Shown here: positions 52,028 to 60,174 of the stretch, piece by piece | Numbering within the stretch: position 1 is the stretch's first letter | Layout: the number at the start of each line of letters is the position of its first letter | Source of the DNA: an uncultured Clostridia bacterium | GTDB lineage: Bacteria; Bacillota; Clostridia; Oscillospirales; Acutalibacteraceae | Length of the DNA: 62,909 nt | Assembly (NCBI GenBank): GCA_930990065.1 | Contig: CAKNOA010000010.1 | Location: forward strand, 1-62,909 | Reading direction: 5' to 3' | The notes under the pieces: model-generated | What the model saw: the letters and a program-made list of their open reading frames with translations, nothing else | Database searches by the model: none | Told to the model about the DNA's origin: nothing | Made by a program: the position numbers and the translations under genes

Positions 52028-53512
52028 ATGAATAACATGCCCAAAGTCAAAGTAGGCATTGTGGCCGTGAGCCGCGACTGTTTTCCCGAATCGTTGTCTG
52101 TGAACCGCCGGAAAGCGCTGGTAGAAGCGTACAAGGCGGCCTATGATGCCGATGATATTTACGAATGTCCCGTATGCATTGTGGAAAGCGAAATCCACAT
52201 GGTGCAGGCGCTGGAAGATATCAAAAAAGCCGGGTGCAACGCGCTGTGCGTATACCTGGGGAACTTTGGCCCGGAAATTTCCGAAACGCTGCTCGCCAAG
52301 CACTTTGACGGCCCCAAAATGTTCGTAGCGGCGGCCGAAGAAGACGAAAACAGCCTGGTACAGGGCCGCGGCGATGCCTATTGCGGCATGCTCAACGCGA
52401 GCTACAACCTGAAACTGCGCAATGTGGGCGCGTACATCCCCGAATACCCGGTGGGCCTGGCCAGTGAATGCGCCGACATGATCCACGAATTTTTGCCCAT
52501 CGCCCGTGCGGTCATCGCCCTGAGCGAACTGAAGATCATCTCCTTCGGGCCCCGTCCGCTGAACTTCCTGGCGTGCAACGCCCCCATCAAGCCCCTTTAC
52601 AACCTGGGTGTGGAAATCGAAGAAAACAGCGAACTGGATCTGTTCGAAGCGTTCAATAAACATGCGGGCGACCCCCGTATTCCCGGTGTGGTCGAAGATA
52701 TGGCCAAAGAACTGGGCGCCGGCAACACCAAGCCCGAAATCCTGCCCAAACTGGCCCAGTATGAACTGACCCTGCTCGACTGGATCGAAGAACACCGCGG
52801 CTACCGCAAGTATGTGGCCATCGCCGGCAAGTGCTGGCCCGCGTTCCAGACCCAGTTTGGCTTTGTGCCCTGCTATGTGAACTCCCGCCTGACCGGCCGC
52901 GGCATCCCGGTATCCTGCGAAGTGGATATCTACGGGGCGCTGAGTGAATTCATCGGTACGGTCGTGAGCCAGGATGCCGTCACCCTGCTGGACATCAACA
53001 ACACGGTGCCGAACTTCATCTATGACCAGGACATCAGCGGCAAGTTCGACTACACGAAGAAAGACGTGTTCATGGGCTTCCACTGCGGCAACACCTGCTC
53101 CGGCAAGCTGTCCTCCTGCTCCATGAAGTACCAGATGATCATGGCCAGAAGCCTGCCCGAAGAAGTGACCCAGGGCACGCTGGAAGGCGACATCATCCCC
53201 GGCGACATCACGTTCTTCCGCCTGCAGAGCACGGCCGACTGCAAACTGCGCGCGTACATCGCCCATGGCGAAGTGCTGCCGGTTCCCACCCGTTCGTTTG
53301 GCGGCATTGGCATTTTTGCCATTCCGGAAATGGGCCGGTTCTACCGTCATGTGCTGATCGAAAAGAACTACCCGCACCATGGCGCGGTGGCGTTTGGCCA
53401 TTACGGCAAGGCGCTGTACGAAGTGTTCAAGTACATCGGCGTACCGGTGGACGAAATCAACTTCAACCAGCCCAAGGGCATGCTGTATAAGGGCGAAAAC
53501 CCCTTTGCCTAA
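52028..53512 (+). CDS. L-fucose/L-arabinose isomerase-family protein
   Basis: 494 residues, shorter than classical FucI (about 590) and in the range of the shorter members of the FucI/AraA family, which interconvert aldoses and ketoses with Mn2+. Seen are VAVSRDCFPESLSVNRRKA at the N-terminus, CEVDIYGALSEFIG, GFHCGNTCSGKL and GHYGKALYEVFKYIG. Candidate substrates include L-fucose, D-arabinose or sulfoquinovose (one SQ pathway uses an isomerase of this family); I cannot choose. Its codons are strongly biased, as in highly expressed genes. The ATG at 52028 is preferred because an earlier ATG touches AGGAGG. Single-gene unit with a palindrome on its promoter and a strong terminator. Confidence 0.8.
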   Translation: MNNMPKVKVGIVAVSRDCFPESLSVNRRKALVEAYKAAYDADDIYECPVCIVESEIHMVQALEDIKKAGCNALCVYLGNFGPEISETLLAKHFDGPKMFVAAAEEDENSLVQGRGDAYCGMLNASYNLKLRNVGAYIPEYPVGLASECADMIHEFLPIARAVIALSELKIISFGPRPLNFLACNAPIKPLYNLGVEIEENSELDLFEAFNKHAGDPRIPGVVEDMAKELGAGNTKPEILPKLAQYELTLLDWIEEHRGYRKYVAIAGKCWPAFQTQFGFVPCYVNSRLTGRGIPVSCEVDIYGALSEFIGTVVSQDAVTLLDINNTVPNFIYDQDISGKFDYTKKDVFMGFHCGNTCSGKLSSCSMKYQMIMARSLPEEVTQGTLEGDIIPGDITFFRLQSTADCKLRAYIAHGEVLPVPTRSFGGIGIFAIPEMGRFYRHVLIEKNYPHHGAVAFGHYGKALYEVFKYIGVPVDEINFNQPKGMLYKGENPFA

Positions 53513-53544
53513 TGGGTGTTTGATAGGACCGATTGTGTCATAAT

Positions 53545-53579
53545 AAAAGCAGGGCGGATGCAGTCCGTCCTGCTTTTTT
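53545..53579 (+). terminator. Terminator of the fucose-isomerase-like gene
   Basis: AGCAGGGCGGA/TCCGTCCTGCT stem with one mismatch, then six Ts. Confidence 0.9.
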
Positions 53580-53652
53580 CATTTCACAGGGGTTCGTCTT
53601 GACAAAAAGGGCGTTTCCCGTCATGATAAACAAAGAAAGGATGTGAGGTACC

Positions 53653-55017
53653 GTGGGAAAAGAAAGCCACCTGCTGCGCGGGCTGATGCGCACAACCCTG
53701 GACCCGGCCCGGGCCGTGGTACAGGTATTGGTGGCGTTGGGGTTCGGCCTTTGGCTGGTAGTAGACCCCGGACCGGCCGGCCGGGCACTGACGGCCGGGC
53801 TGGCGGTGCTTTTGCTGCTGACGGCCTGGAGCAACTACCGGGACATGGAACCGAAACGGAAAAAAGGCCGGGACCGGTGGCTCTTTTTCGGGACCACGGT
53901 GCTGGCGGTTTTGATGCTGGTGGTACCGGCGTATTTGGCGGCACCCGCCGGGGTGCTGTTCGGCGTGTGTTTTCTGGTGTTGGGGCTGGTGAGGGGCCTG
54001 TGCGCCGTGGAGTGTTGGCGCCGGGACTTGCCGGGCAAATTCCGGCACAGTTTGGCGGCCGTGGTATCCCTGGTATTTAGCGGGCTGCTGTTTTCGCACC
54101 CGGTCACCCGGCTTTTAAGCGTAGCGGTGCTGAGCGGCATCTATTTGCTGGTGTATGCAGGGCTGCTGCTCCTCGATGGGGCCGCCGAATGGCTGTTGCG
54201 CCGGCGGGGGCACACCGGTGTCCGGCGGCGGGTGCGGGTAGCACTGCCCATTTTTCTGGCGGCGCTGCTGCCCGGGCAGCTGGTGGATGATTTTAACGAA
54301 TATTTCCGTACCCGGGACAACGAAGCCCCCTTGCCGGACTTTTCGGTCCAGCGGGGACAGGCCCAGGCGGAAGTCTTCATCCACCTGGTTAGCAAGGGGA
54401 TGGGCCGCACCGGGCACGTGGATTTCCGGCTGGGGGATACGGTGTATTCTTATGGATGCTATGATGAAAGCTCTCACCGCCTGTTCGGCATGATCAGCGA
54501 CGGCACGTTAGCCATTGCCCCGGTGGAACCCTACCGGCGGTATTGCCTGTCGTTCGAACGGAAAGTTTTGGTGGGGTTTGGGTTGCACCTGACCGAAGAG
54601 CAGGAAGAAACCGTGCGGCAAACCTTACAAGAGCTGCTCGCCAAAACGGAACCCTGGATGAGCGACGCCGAAAAAATGGAAAAAGGGCAGCTCCCCGCAG
54701 CCAAAAAGCGCCCCCGTGATGCTGCCAGCTTATTGTGGCGCGCCACCGGGGCCGAAATCCGCAAAGTTAAAGAAGGGCCATTTGCCACCTATTTTGCCCT
54801 GAACACCAACTGTGTGCAGCTGGCCGACACGATCCTGGGCCCCACGGGGCTGGATATCCTGGCGGTCAACGGGATCCCCACCCCCGGCAGCTACTATGCC
54901 ATGCTCAACCGCCAGTTTGAGCGCGGATCCCCCACGGTGGTGTCCCGTACGGTGTATGCCGGCCGGCTCACCGGCGGCGCCAGGCCCCGGCGGGAAAAGC
55001 GCCCCCTTTCTTCATAA
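53653..55017 (+). CDS. Multi-pass membrane protein with a possible permuted papain-like domain
   Basis: 454 residues starting GTG with GAGG upstream. Residues about 15-180 hold six hydrophobic segments in pairs, resembling the HdeD/DUF308 layout. A further hydrophobic stretch near 197-212 is followed by a soluble domain (about 235-440). That domain has a histidine in GMGRTGHVDFRLGDTVYSYG and, later, a cysteine in FALNTNCVQLADTILG. The H-before-C order and NC-x-x-L context resemble permuted NlpC/P60 (DUF4105-like) hydrolases. This is inference; no exact family was recognised. Gene context (fucose isomerase, LOG) gives no hint. Confidence 0.6.
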   Translation: MGKESHLLRGLMRTTLDPARAVVQVLVALGFGLWLVVDPGPAGRALTAGLAVLLLLTAWSNYRDMEPKRKKGRDRWLFFGTTVLAVLMLVVPAYLAAPAGVLFGVCFLVLGLVRGLCAVECWRRDLPGKFRHSLAAVVSLVFSGLLFSHPVTRLLSVAVLSGIYLLVYAGLLLLDGAAEWLLRRRGHTGVRRRVRVALPIFLAALLPGQLVDDFNEYFRTRDNEAPLPDFSVQRGQAQAEVFIHLVSKGMGRTGHVDFRLGDTVYSYGCYDESSHRLFGMISDGTLAIAPVEPYRRYCLSFERKVLVGFGLHLTEEQEETVRQTLQELLAKTEPWMSDAEKMEKGQLPAAKKRPRDAASLLWRATGAEIRKVKEGPFATYFALNTNCVQLADTILGPTGLDILAVNGIPTPGSYYAMLNRQFERGSPTVVSRTVYAGRLTGGARPRREKRPLSS

Positions 55018-55028
55018 CTTCCGCAAAC

Positions 55029-55072
55029 AAAAAAGGCGCAAGCCCCTATTACAAGGGGCTTGCGCTTTTCCT
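55029..55072. terminator. Bidirectional terminator between convergent genes
   Basis: AAGGCGCAAGCCCCT/AGGGGCTTGCGCTTTTCC stem; serves the membrane protein gene and the LOG gene. Confidence 0.9.
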
Positions 55073-55648
55073 TTACAGGTTTTTTAAGTGGCGCACATCC
55101 AGTGCCTCGGGGTCATACTGCTCAATGGCCGAAAGCACGGCGTCGGGCGTATCACACACTGCGTAGAGTTGCAAACAATCGGGCTTCATAAAGCCGGTGT
55201 CGGCCGTCGCTTTCAGTAAGTCCAAAATCCGGTCGTAATACCCTAGGGTATTCAAAATGACAATGGGTTTATTGTGGCGGCCCAGCTGCTTTAATGTGAG
55301 AATTTCGAAAAATTCTTCGTATGTGCCAATCCCCCCGGGCATCATGACAAACGCCTGGGACCGGTCTTCCATGAGCTGTTTGCGTTCCCGCATGGTGTGG
55401 GTGAACACCATTTCGGTGCAATCCTGGTACAGAATATCGTTGGTATCAAAAAAGCGCGGGGCAATGCCCACAATGGCGCCGTTTTCCCGGTGGGCGCCCC
55501 GGGCCGCGCCGCCCATCAAGCCCCAGGCCCCGCCGCCGAACACCAGCGTGTGGCCTCTTTTGGCGATGGCGGCGCCCAGCTCTTCGGCCGCTTCAATATA
55601 CCGGCGGTCAATGGTTTCGCTGGCCGCGCCGTACACACAGATATGCAT
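55073..55648 (-). CDS. LOG-family nucleotide 5'-monophosphate phosphoribohydrolase
   Basis: 191 residues, TIGR00730/LOG family, Rossmann-like. The signature PGGIGTYEEFFE (PGGxGTxxE) and GGGAWGLMGGAARGAH are intact, with the arginine of MRERKQLM. Such enzymes remove ribose 5-phosphate from nucleotide monophosphates, in plants activating cytokinins; in bacteria the role is often nucleotide clean-up. ATG at 55648 with AAAGGAG 8 bases upstream, 21 bases after the membrane protein gene upstream, so probably one transcript. Confidence 0.9.
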   Translation of the reverse strand: MHICVYGAASETIDRRYIEAAEELGAAIAKRGHTLVFGGGAWGLMGGAARGAHRENGAIVGIAPRFFDTNDILYQDCTEMVFTHTMRERKQLMEDRSQAFVMMPGGIGTYEEFFEILTLKQLGRHNKPIVILNTLGYYDRILDLLKATADTGFMKPDCLQLYAVCDTPDAVLSAIEQYDPEALDVRHLKNL

Positions 55649-55669
55649 AACAAACACTCCTTTTTCCCG

Positions 55670-56320
55670 TTAGATACAAAGCATCACGACCATCATGGGG
55701 TAGGCCCAGCGCATGTTTTTGCGCACCAATAAGTACATAAGGCCATACAGCACCCCCATCACACACGACAGAATGCCCAGTAACAGATCCTGCTGGACGA
55801 GCAATTGGAAAAGCCCCCACAGGGCCCCGGTCAGAAAACCGCCCCAGGGCATGACGCGGTCGCCGCGCTTCATTTCGCCGGCTTTCTGGCCAAAGGCGAT
55901 GAGCAGCAAAAACAGCGCCGCCTGGCAGAAAAGCCACAGGTACTGAAAGATAAATTCGAGGGCGTTGAGCTGGCGCAGTTTGTAGGCGATCAGGAACTCC
56001 CCACAGCTGAGGTAGTTATATCCGATCCCCAACAGGCACAAGGCGGCGGCCACCAACGCGGCTTTGCGGGAAGGCGTCTCCCGCGCACTGAGCGGGGCAA
56101 ACTGGAAGCTCTTTTTGGATACCGCCAATAACGCCGCCGCGGCGCCCGCCCCGATCAGAGCGCAAAGTCCCCAATGCAGGCAGCAATACAGGGTTACATC
56201 GGTAAGCGACGGAAACAAAAAGGGCTCAATTAAATAGAGCATGATAAATTCAATTTCCAAGGCGCAAAACGCATATAACCCCAACGAAAGAAAATCAAAG
56301 GCTGAACGGGTAGATTTCAT
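55670..56320 (-). CDS. Six- or seven-helix membrane protein of unknown function
   Basis: 216 residues, mostly hydrophobic helices with short loops; a basic loop MKRGDRV and RKNMRW near the end point to a cytoplasmic C-terminus. Glutamates sit inside hydrophobic stretches (ALEIEFIMLYLIEPF, CGEFLIAY, ALEFIFQYL), which hints at transport or intramembrane catalysis, but I recognise no family. The ATG at 56320 with AAAAGGAG upstream is chosen over a TTG ten codons earlier that contains the ribosome site. Cotranscribed with the LOG gene. Confidence 0.65.
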   Translation of the reverse strand: MKSTRSAFDFLSLGLYAFCALEIEFIMLYLIEPFLFPSLTDVTLYCCLHWGLCALIGAGAAAALLAVSKKSFQFAPLSARETPSRKAALVAAALCLLGIGYNYLSCGEFLIAYKLRQLNALEFIFQYLWLFCQAALFLLLIAFGQKAGEMKRGDRVMPWGGFLTGALWGLFQLLVQQDLLLGILSCVMGVLYGLMYLLVRKNMRWAYPMMVVMLCI

Positions 56321-56375
56321 CGTATAGTAGGCTCCTTTTGGTTCGGCCAAGCCGATTTTCTTATCATAGTATCAT

Positions 56376-56411
56376 ATTCGCCGCCGGGTGGCAAGATACC
56401 CGGCGGCGAAT
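56376..56411 (-). terminator. Perfect hairpin after the beta-mannosidase gene
   Basis: ATTCGCCGCCGGGT/ACCCGGCGGCGAAT, 14-bp perfect stem with an 8-base loop, 19 bases past the stop. It lacks a T run on the minus strand, so it may end transcription weakly or protect the mRNA 3' end. Confidence 0.55.
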
Positions 56412-56430
56412 AGAAAGGAGGGAAAACCCG

Positions 56431-58869
56431 TCAGCCAATGTCAAAAGCCGAACGGATATGAAGGCCCTGTGGCTGTCCCGAGAGGATGCGCACACGCTTT
56501 TCCTCCCCGGGGTTCAGGTCAAAGTAGTTGTCGGAAAGGACCCAGTCTTCCTGCTCGTTGAGCAGTTCCACCGCGTGGGCGTACGCTGTGGCGGTGACCA
56601 CCAGTTCGTCCCCTTCCACCCGGCAGGTGATCTGGGGGTCCAGATAGCGGAAATATTTCGGCATGGAGAAAATGGCGGTGCCAAACGTGGTGCGCACGCC
56701 GTCTTCAATCATGCCGTAACTGACATAATCGGTGAACGGGTCCGCTTGGGGCAACGCCACTTCCGGCAGCCACACGGCGCTCATGGGCGGCACGGTGAGC
56801 GTTTGGGCCCCGCCGTCCTGCAGCACGTCGCCGGTGTTCCGGCGCAGCTGCCAATGTACCGTGACGGTCTTTTCCTGCCGGGTTTCGTTGCTGACATTTA
56901 AACGGATGCTCTGGCGGATGGGGTGCGGCTGGGCGTTGGGGTTAGGCTCCTGAGAGAGCATGCCCTCTTCGCAGCAGGACAGCAGCACCGGGCGGAAAAA
57001 GCGCTTTTCATAATAATGCAGTGCTTTCCACCGGCCAAAGTAATCGATGGAAGCCCACGACGCCACCGGCCAAATGTCGTTGAGCTGCCACACAATGGCC
57101 CCCATGCAGCGCCCGCGGTTCCGGCGCCAGTGTTCCACCCCATAGCGGATGGCTTCGGCGCTGAGCAATTGGGACGCGTACAGCAGCGTGGCAAAATCGG
57201 TGGGATACCAGAAGGTTTGGGCCATGTAATTCATAATTTTGCCGTTGGCAGCGTTATTGCGCTGGTGCTTTTCCATCACATAGGAAAAGATGTTGCGGTC
57301 TTCCGGTTCGGTAAAGCTTTCCACGGTTTTCAGCGTGGGGAAGGACTGGAACCCGAATTCCGACACATATCGGAAATAGTGGTTGCGGTAATCGGTAAAG
57401 GGCAAATTGCCGTGCCACACTTCCCAATAATGGACGTCGCCGCGGTTGGGGTCCCGGGGGTCGTCAAAATCGCCGCCGGACGAAGGGCTGGACGGCCAGT
57501 AAAAGGTGTTGGGGTCCAGCTGACGGAGCATGTGGGGGATGATGTATTCGTACAGCCGCACGTAGTTCCCCTTTTGCCACGGGGTCAGCCCGTAAATACC
57601 ATCGTCGGTGAACTGTTCCATTTCGTTATTGCCGCACCACAGCCCCAAACTGGCGTGATGGCGCAGGCGGCGGATGTTGTCGGCAAATTCGGCGCGCACG
57701 TTTTCTTCAAACGCTTCCGTCAAATTATAGTTGGCACAGGCAAACATAAAGTCCTGCCACACCACCAGCCCCAGTTCGTCGCAGGCATCATAAAACCAGT
57801 CGTCGGGGTAATGGCCGCCGCCCCATACCCGGATGGCGTTGTGATGGGCCAGCACGGCCTGCTGCAAAAGATGGCGGGTGCGCTCTTCGCTGCGGCGGGG
57901 GAACAGGTTGTCTTCGGGGATATAATCGGCGCCCATGGCAAAAAATGAAACGCCGTTGACAGTGGTGGCAAAGCTTTCGCCCCATTCGTCTTTTTCGATT
58001 TTCATGGTTAGGGTGCGCAGCCCAATGCGCCGCTGCCAGGTGTCCACCGGTTGCCCACCGGCCAGCAGCGTGACGGTCAGGGTGTAAAGCGGCTGTTCGC
58101 CCAGCCCGTTGGGCCACCACAGCTGCGGGTTTTCGACCACCAGGGTGCTCGGGCTATTGGCAAGGTGTTGCCGGGTGCCGTCGGGCGCTGTCAGGGTGAC
58201 CTCATACGAAAGGGCGGCACCGGTTATATTTTCAATTTCGGGCGATAGTTCCAACGTGACCGCGCCGTTTTCGTGCCGCTGGGTCACATATACGCTATAA
58301 AGGCGGCCTTCTTCCACCCCCACAAGGGAAATAGGGCGCCAAATGCCCGCATCGGGCAGGCGGGGGCCCCAGTCCCACCCGAACATGCAGTGGGCCTTGC
58401 GCAAATTGGGGAACCCTTTCATGCATTCGTCGCTGCCGCCGGCATGGGGCGGCAGGTCCCGTTCCCGAATGGTGCGGGTGGGGGAATCAAACAAAATGGT
58501 GAGCTCGTTGCCGGTGGGCTTTAAAAACTTTTTGACATCGAATTCATAGGTGCGGTGCATGTTGTCGGTTTGCGCAACCGGTTGGCCGTTGAGGGTGAGC
58601 GTCGCGACCGTATCCAGCCCTTCGCAGCGCAATAGCAGCCGGGTGCAGCCGAACAGCTCCTCCGGTACATCAAAATTTTTGCGGAACCAATAGTCTTTTT
58701 CCATCAGGGGCAGGGCTTTGTTTTCGTTATCCCGCCAATAGGGGTCATCCATTTTGCCGTTTTGCAGCAGTGTCATATACACCGAACAGGGGACATCCCC
58801 CGCGGATAGCCAACAGGAAGAGCCTTTTTCGGCCATGTACCAGTCGTGTTTTAGGTCAAAAATCTTCAT
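56431..58869 (-). CDS. GH2 beta-mannosidase
   Basis: 812 residues, GH2. N-terminal sugar-binding sandwich with WDWGPRLPDAGIWRPISL, then Ig-like domain, then catalytic barrel with WGGGHYPDDWFYDACDELG. Acid/base E416 (WCGNNEMEQ) and nucleophile E504 (YVSEFGFQSFP). The WDWGP and WCGNNE-type sequence is that of beta-mannosidases rather than beta-galactosidases. No signal peptide, so it hydrolyses imported mannosides such as N-glycan core or mannan pieces. A promoter (58938-58966) and an operator palindrome (58906-58924) lie upstream. Confidence 0.9.
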   Translation of the reverse strand: MKIFDLKHDWYMAEKGSSCWLSAGDVPCSVYMTLLQNGKMDDPYWRDNENKALPLMEKDYWFRKNFDVPEELFGCTRLLLRCEGLDTVATLTLNGQPVAQTDNMHRTYEFDVKKFLKPTGNELTILFDSPTRTIRERDLPPHAGGSDECMKGFPNLRKAHCMFGWDWGPRLPDAGIWRPISLVGVEEGRLYSVYVTQRHENGAVTLELSPEIENITGAALSYEVTLTAPDGTRQHLANSPSTLVVENPQLWWPNGLGEQPLYTLTVTLLAGGQPVDTWQRRIGLRTLTMKIEKDEWGESFATTVNGVSFFAMGADYIPEDNLFPRRSEERTRHLLQQAVLAHHNAIRVWGGGHYPDDWFYDACDELGLVVWQDFMFACANYNLTEAFEENVRAEFADNIRRLRHHASLGLWCGNNEMEQFTDDGIYGLTPWQKGNYVRLYEYIIPHMLRQLDPNTFYWPSSPSSGGDFDDPRDPNRGDVHYWEVWHGNLPFTDYRNHYFRYVSEFGFQSFPTLKTVESFTEPEDRNIFSYVMEKHQRNNAANGKIMNYMAQTFWYPTDFATLLYASQLLSAEAIRYGVEHWRRNRGRCMGAIVWQLNDIWPVASWASIDYFGRWKALHYYEKRFFRPVLLSCCEEGMLSQEPNPNAQPHPIRQSIRLNVSNETRQEKTVTVHWQLRRNTGDVLQDGGAQTLTVPPMSAVWLPEVALPQADPFTDYVSYGMIEDGVRTTFGTAIFSMPKYFRYLDPQITCRVEGDELVVTATAYAHAVELLNEQEDWVLSDNYFDLNPGEEKRVRILSGQPQGLHIRSAFDIG

Positions 58870-58905
58870 CGTTCCGTGCTCCTTTAACTTAAAAAATCAT
58901 ATAAA

Positions 58906-58924
58906 TTTAAGTAAAATACTTAAA
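58906..58924. promoter_or_regulatory. Palindromic operator of the beta-mannosidase gene
   Basis: TTTAAGTA-AAA-TACTTAAA, a perfect 8-3-8 inverted repeat between the promoter and the gene, 13 bases downstream of the -10. A related half-like site, TTTAACTTAAA, lies at 58893-58903. Position suggests repression by a LacI/GntR-type protein; no regulator gene is adjacent. Confidence 0.65.
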
Positions 58925-58937
58925 CCATTTTGCTTGC

Positions 58938-58966
58938 ATTATAGTATAAAAAGAGGGAAAAAGCAA
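58938..58966 (-). promoter_or_regulatory. Promoter of the beta-mannosidase gene
   Basis: On the minus strand: -35 TTGCTT (58961-58966), 17-bp spacer, -10 TATAAT (58938-58943). Confidence 0.7.
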
Positions 58967-59149
58967 TGGAAGGGGGCGGAATTTAGTAAGGTTTTGCGAA
59001 AAAAGAGCTGGTTCTTCTGGTACCAAAAAAATGGCCAAACCCAAAGAAACTTTGTCCATTTTGCGATTCTCTTTGGCGATATGGATAAAAAACGCAGAAT
59101 ATATTTCAGAGATTCTAAGATAATGCGGAAAGAACGGGCTTTTTTCGTG
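58967..59149. other. Non-coding middle of the 58870-59264 gap
   Basis: The 395-base gap holds divergent control regions at its two ends (listed separately). In between I see only AT-rich sequence with no gene, hairpin or repeat I can support. Confidence 0.5.
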
Positions 59150-59178
59150 TTGAATCTGCCATTTTCCTATGGTATAAT
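59150..59178 (+). promoter_or_regulatory. Promoter of the ricin-type lectin gene
   Basis: -35 TTGAAT (59150-59155), 17-bp spacer, -10 TATAAT (59173-59178). Confidence 0.75.
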
Positions 59179-59264
59179 TTGACCATATCAAGAAACAGGC
59201 TATCCGGCGTACCTTTCCCGTCCGGATTGGTGGAACTTTCTGCGAGTAAAGGAGTGTTATTCTT

Positions 59265-59885
59265 ATGGCGATGAAAAAAAGCAGCGCCCTGAATGGCAAA
59301 GTATTTATATTTGTAAACGCAAAAACCGGTATGACCCTGACGGCTTGGGAAAAACCCGACGGTTCGGTGGCCGCTGAAATGTCCGAAAAAGAAGGTCTTA
59401 TCAACCAGCAGTGGAAAGTGGAAGCTGACGGCGAAGAAACCTTCCGGCTGGTAAATGAAGCGTACGGCAAAGTGCTGGACGTGATGTACATGGGGCAGGA
59501 CAACGGGACACCGGTCCATCTGTGGGACAAGAGCGAAGGCGCTACCCAGCTGTGGAAGATGAATGCCCAGCGCGGCGGCCGCTGCCAGCTGATCCATGCG
59601 GAAAGCGGACGGGTGCTGGATGTCATCGCCATGAGTGAAGAAGAAGGCGCCGGGCTGCAGATTTGGGACGCGACGGAAGGCGAAACCCAGGTTTGGAAAG
59701 CCGTGGAAAAGAAGCCCGAAGGTGCGAAAAAACCGGCGAGAAAGCCCTGTGCCAAAAAGGCGGCAACGGCAAAAGAACCGGCCGCTGTGAAGGAAGAAAC
59801 GGGCAAAGCCGCGCAGGCGCCGGCCGCGAAAACGGCCGCAAAGCCGGCCGCGAAAAAGCGCGCGACCCGTAAAACAAAGAAATAA
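59265..59885 (+). CDS. Cytosolic ricin-type lectin domain with Lys/Ala/Pro-rich tail
   Basis: 206 residues. Residues about 10-147 form a beta-trefoil of the ricin-B type: three repeats end in Q48-Q-W50, Q95-L-W97 and Q142-V-W144 (QxW), with GKVLDV and GRVLDV in repeats two and three. Residues 148-206 are rich in Lys, Ala and Pro (KKPARKPCAKKAATAKEPAA and on to KKRATRKTKK), like histone H1 or the heparin-binding tail of mycobacterial HBHA. There is no signal peptide or membrane helix. Carbohydrate binding plus a polybasic tail could tether nucleic acid, anionic polymers or a glycogen-like store. AAAGGAG lies upstream of the ATG. Confidence 0.75.
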   Translation: MAMKKSSALNGKVFIFVNAKTGMTLTAWEKPDGSVAAEMSEKEGLINQQWKVEADGEETFRLVNEAYGKVLDVMYMGQDNGTPVHLWDKSEGATQLWKMNAQRGGRCQLIHAESGRVLDVIAMSEEEGAGLQIWDATEGETQVWKAVEKKPEGAKKPARKPCAKKAATAKEPAAVKEETGKAAQAPAAKTAAKPAAKKRATRKTKK

Positions 59886-59898
59886 GAAGGAAACAGAC

Positions 59899-59963
59899 CC
59901 GGTGCTCCTTTTCACAAAGAGGAGCACCGGCACAGCCAGTAGGACCTTTGGGAAAGGACTGGC
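59899..59963 (+). other. Two hairpins downstream of the lectin gene
   Basis: CCGGTGCTCC/GGAGCACCGG (59899-59930) and GCCAGT..CCTTT/AAAGG..ACTGGC (59935-59963). Only the second is followed by a T-rich stretch (59971-59982). They may protect the lectin mRNA or form part of a leader. Confidence 0.5.
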
Positions 59964-59983
59964 GTATTCCTTTATCTTTTTTC

Positions 59984-60036
59984 ACCGCAGGAATCGAAAA
60001 CAGTGCGAAACGCTGTTGCGCCTGCGGTTTTCTTTT
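59984..60036 (+). terminator. Terminator upstream of mgtC
   Basis: CCGCAGG (59985-59991) pairs with CCTGCGG (60021-60027) around an inner GCG/CGC hairpin, then TTTTCTTTTT. It ends the lectin transcript or a leader RNA. Confidence 0.75.
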
Positions 60037-60174
60037 TCCGGGATGAATTCAGTTCCGAGGAAAATGAAAACAAGAGCCAGAGGCGGCATGAGTATGGAAA
60101 ATTTATATGGGTCTGATGGCAGGGCATAGGGGTGGCCTACTGTTTCCCTGTACGCAATGGGAGGAGAAAAGGAG

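Noticed and set aside
51974-53401. 475-residue open frame on the minus strand
   Set aside because: Antisense to the fucose-isomerase-like gene; no ribosome site or domain.
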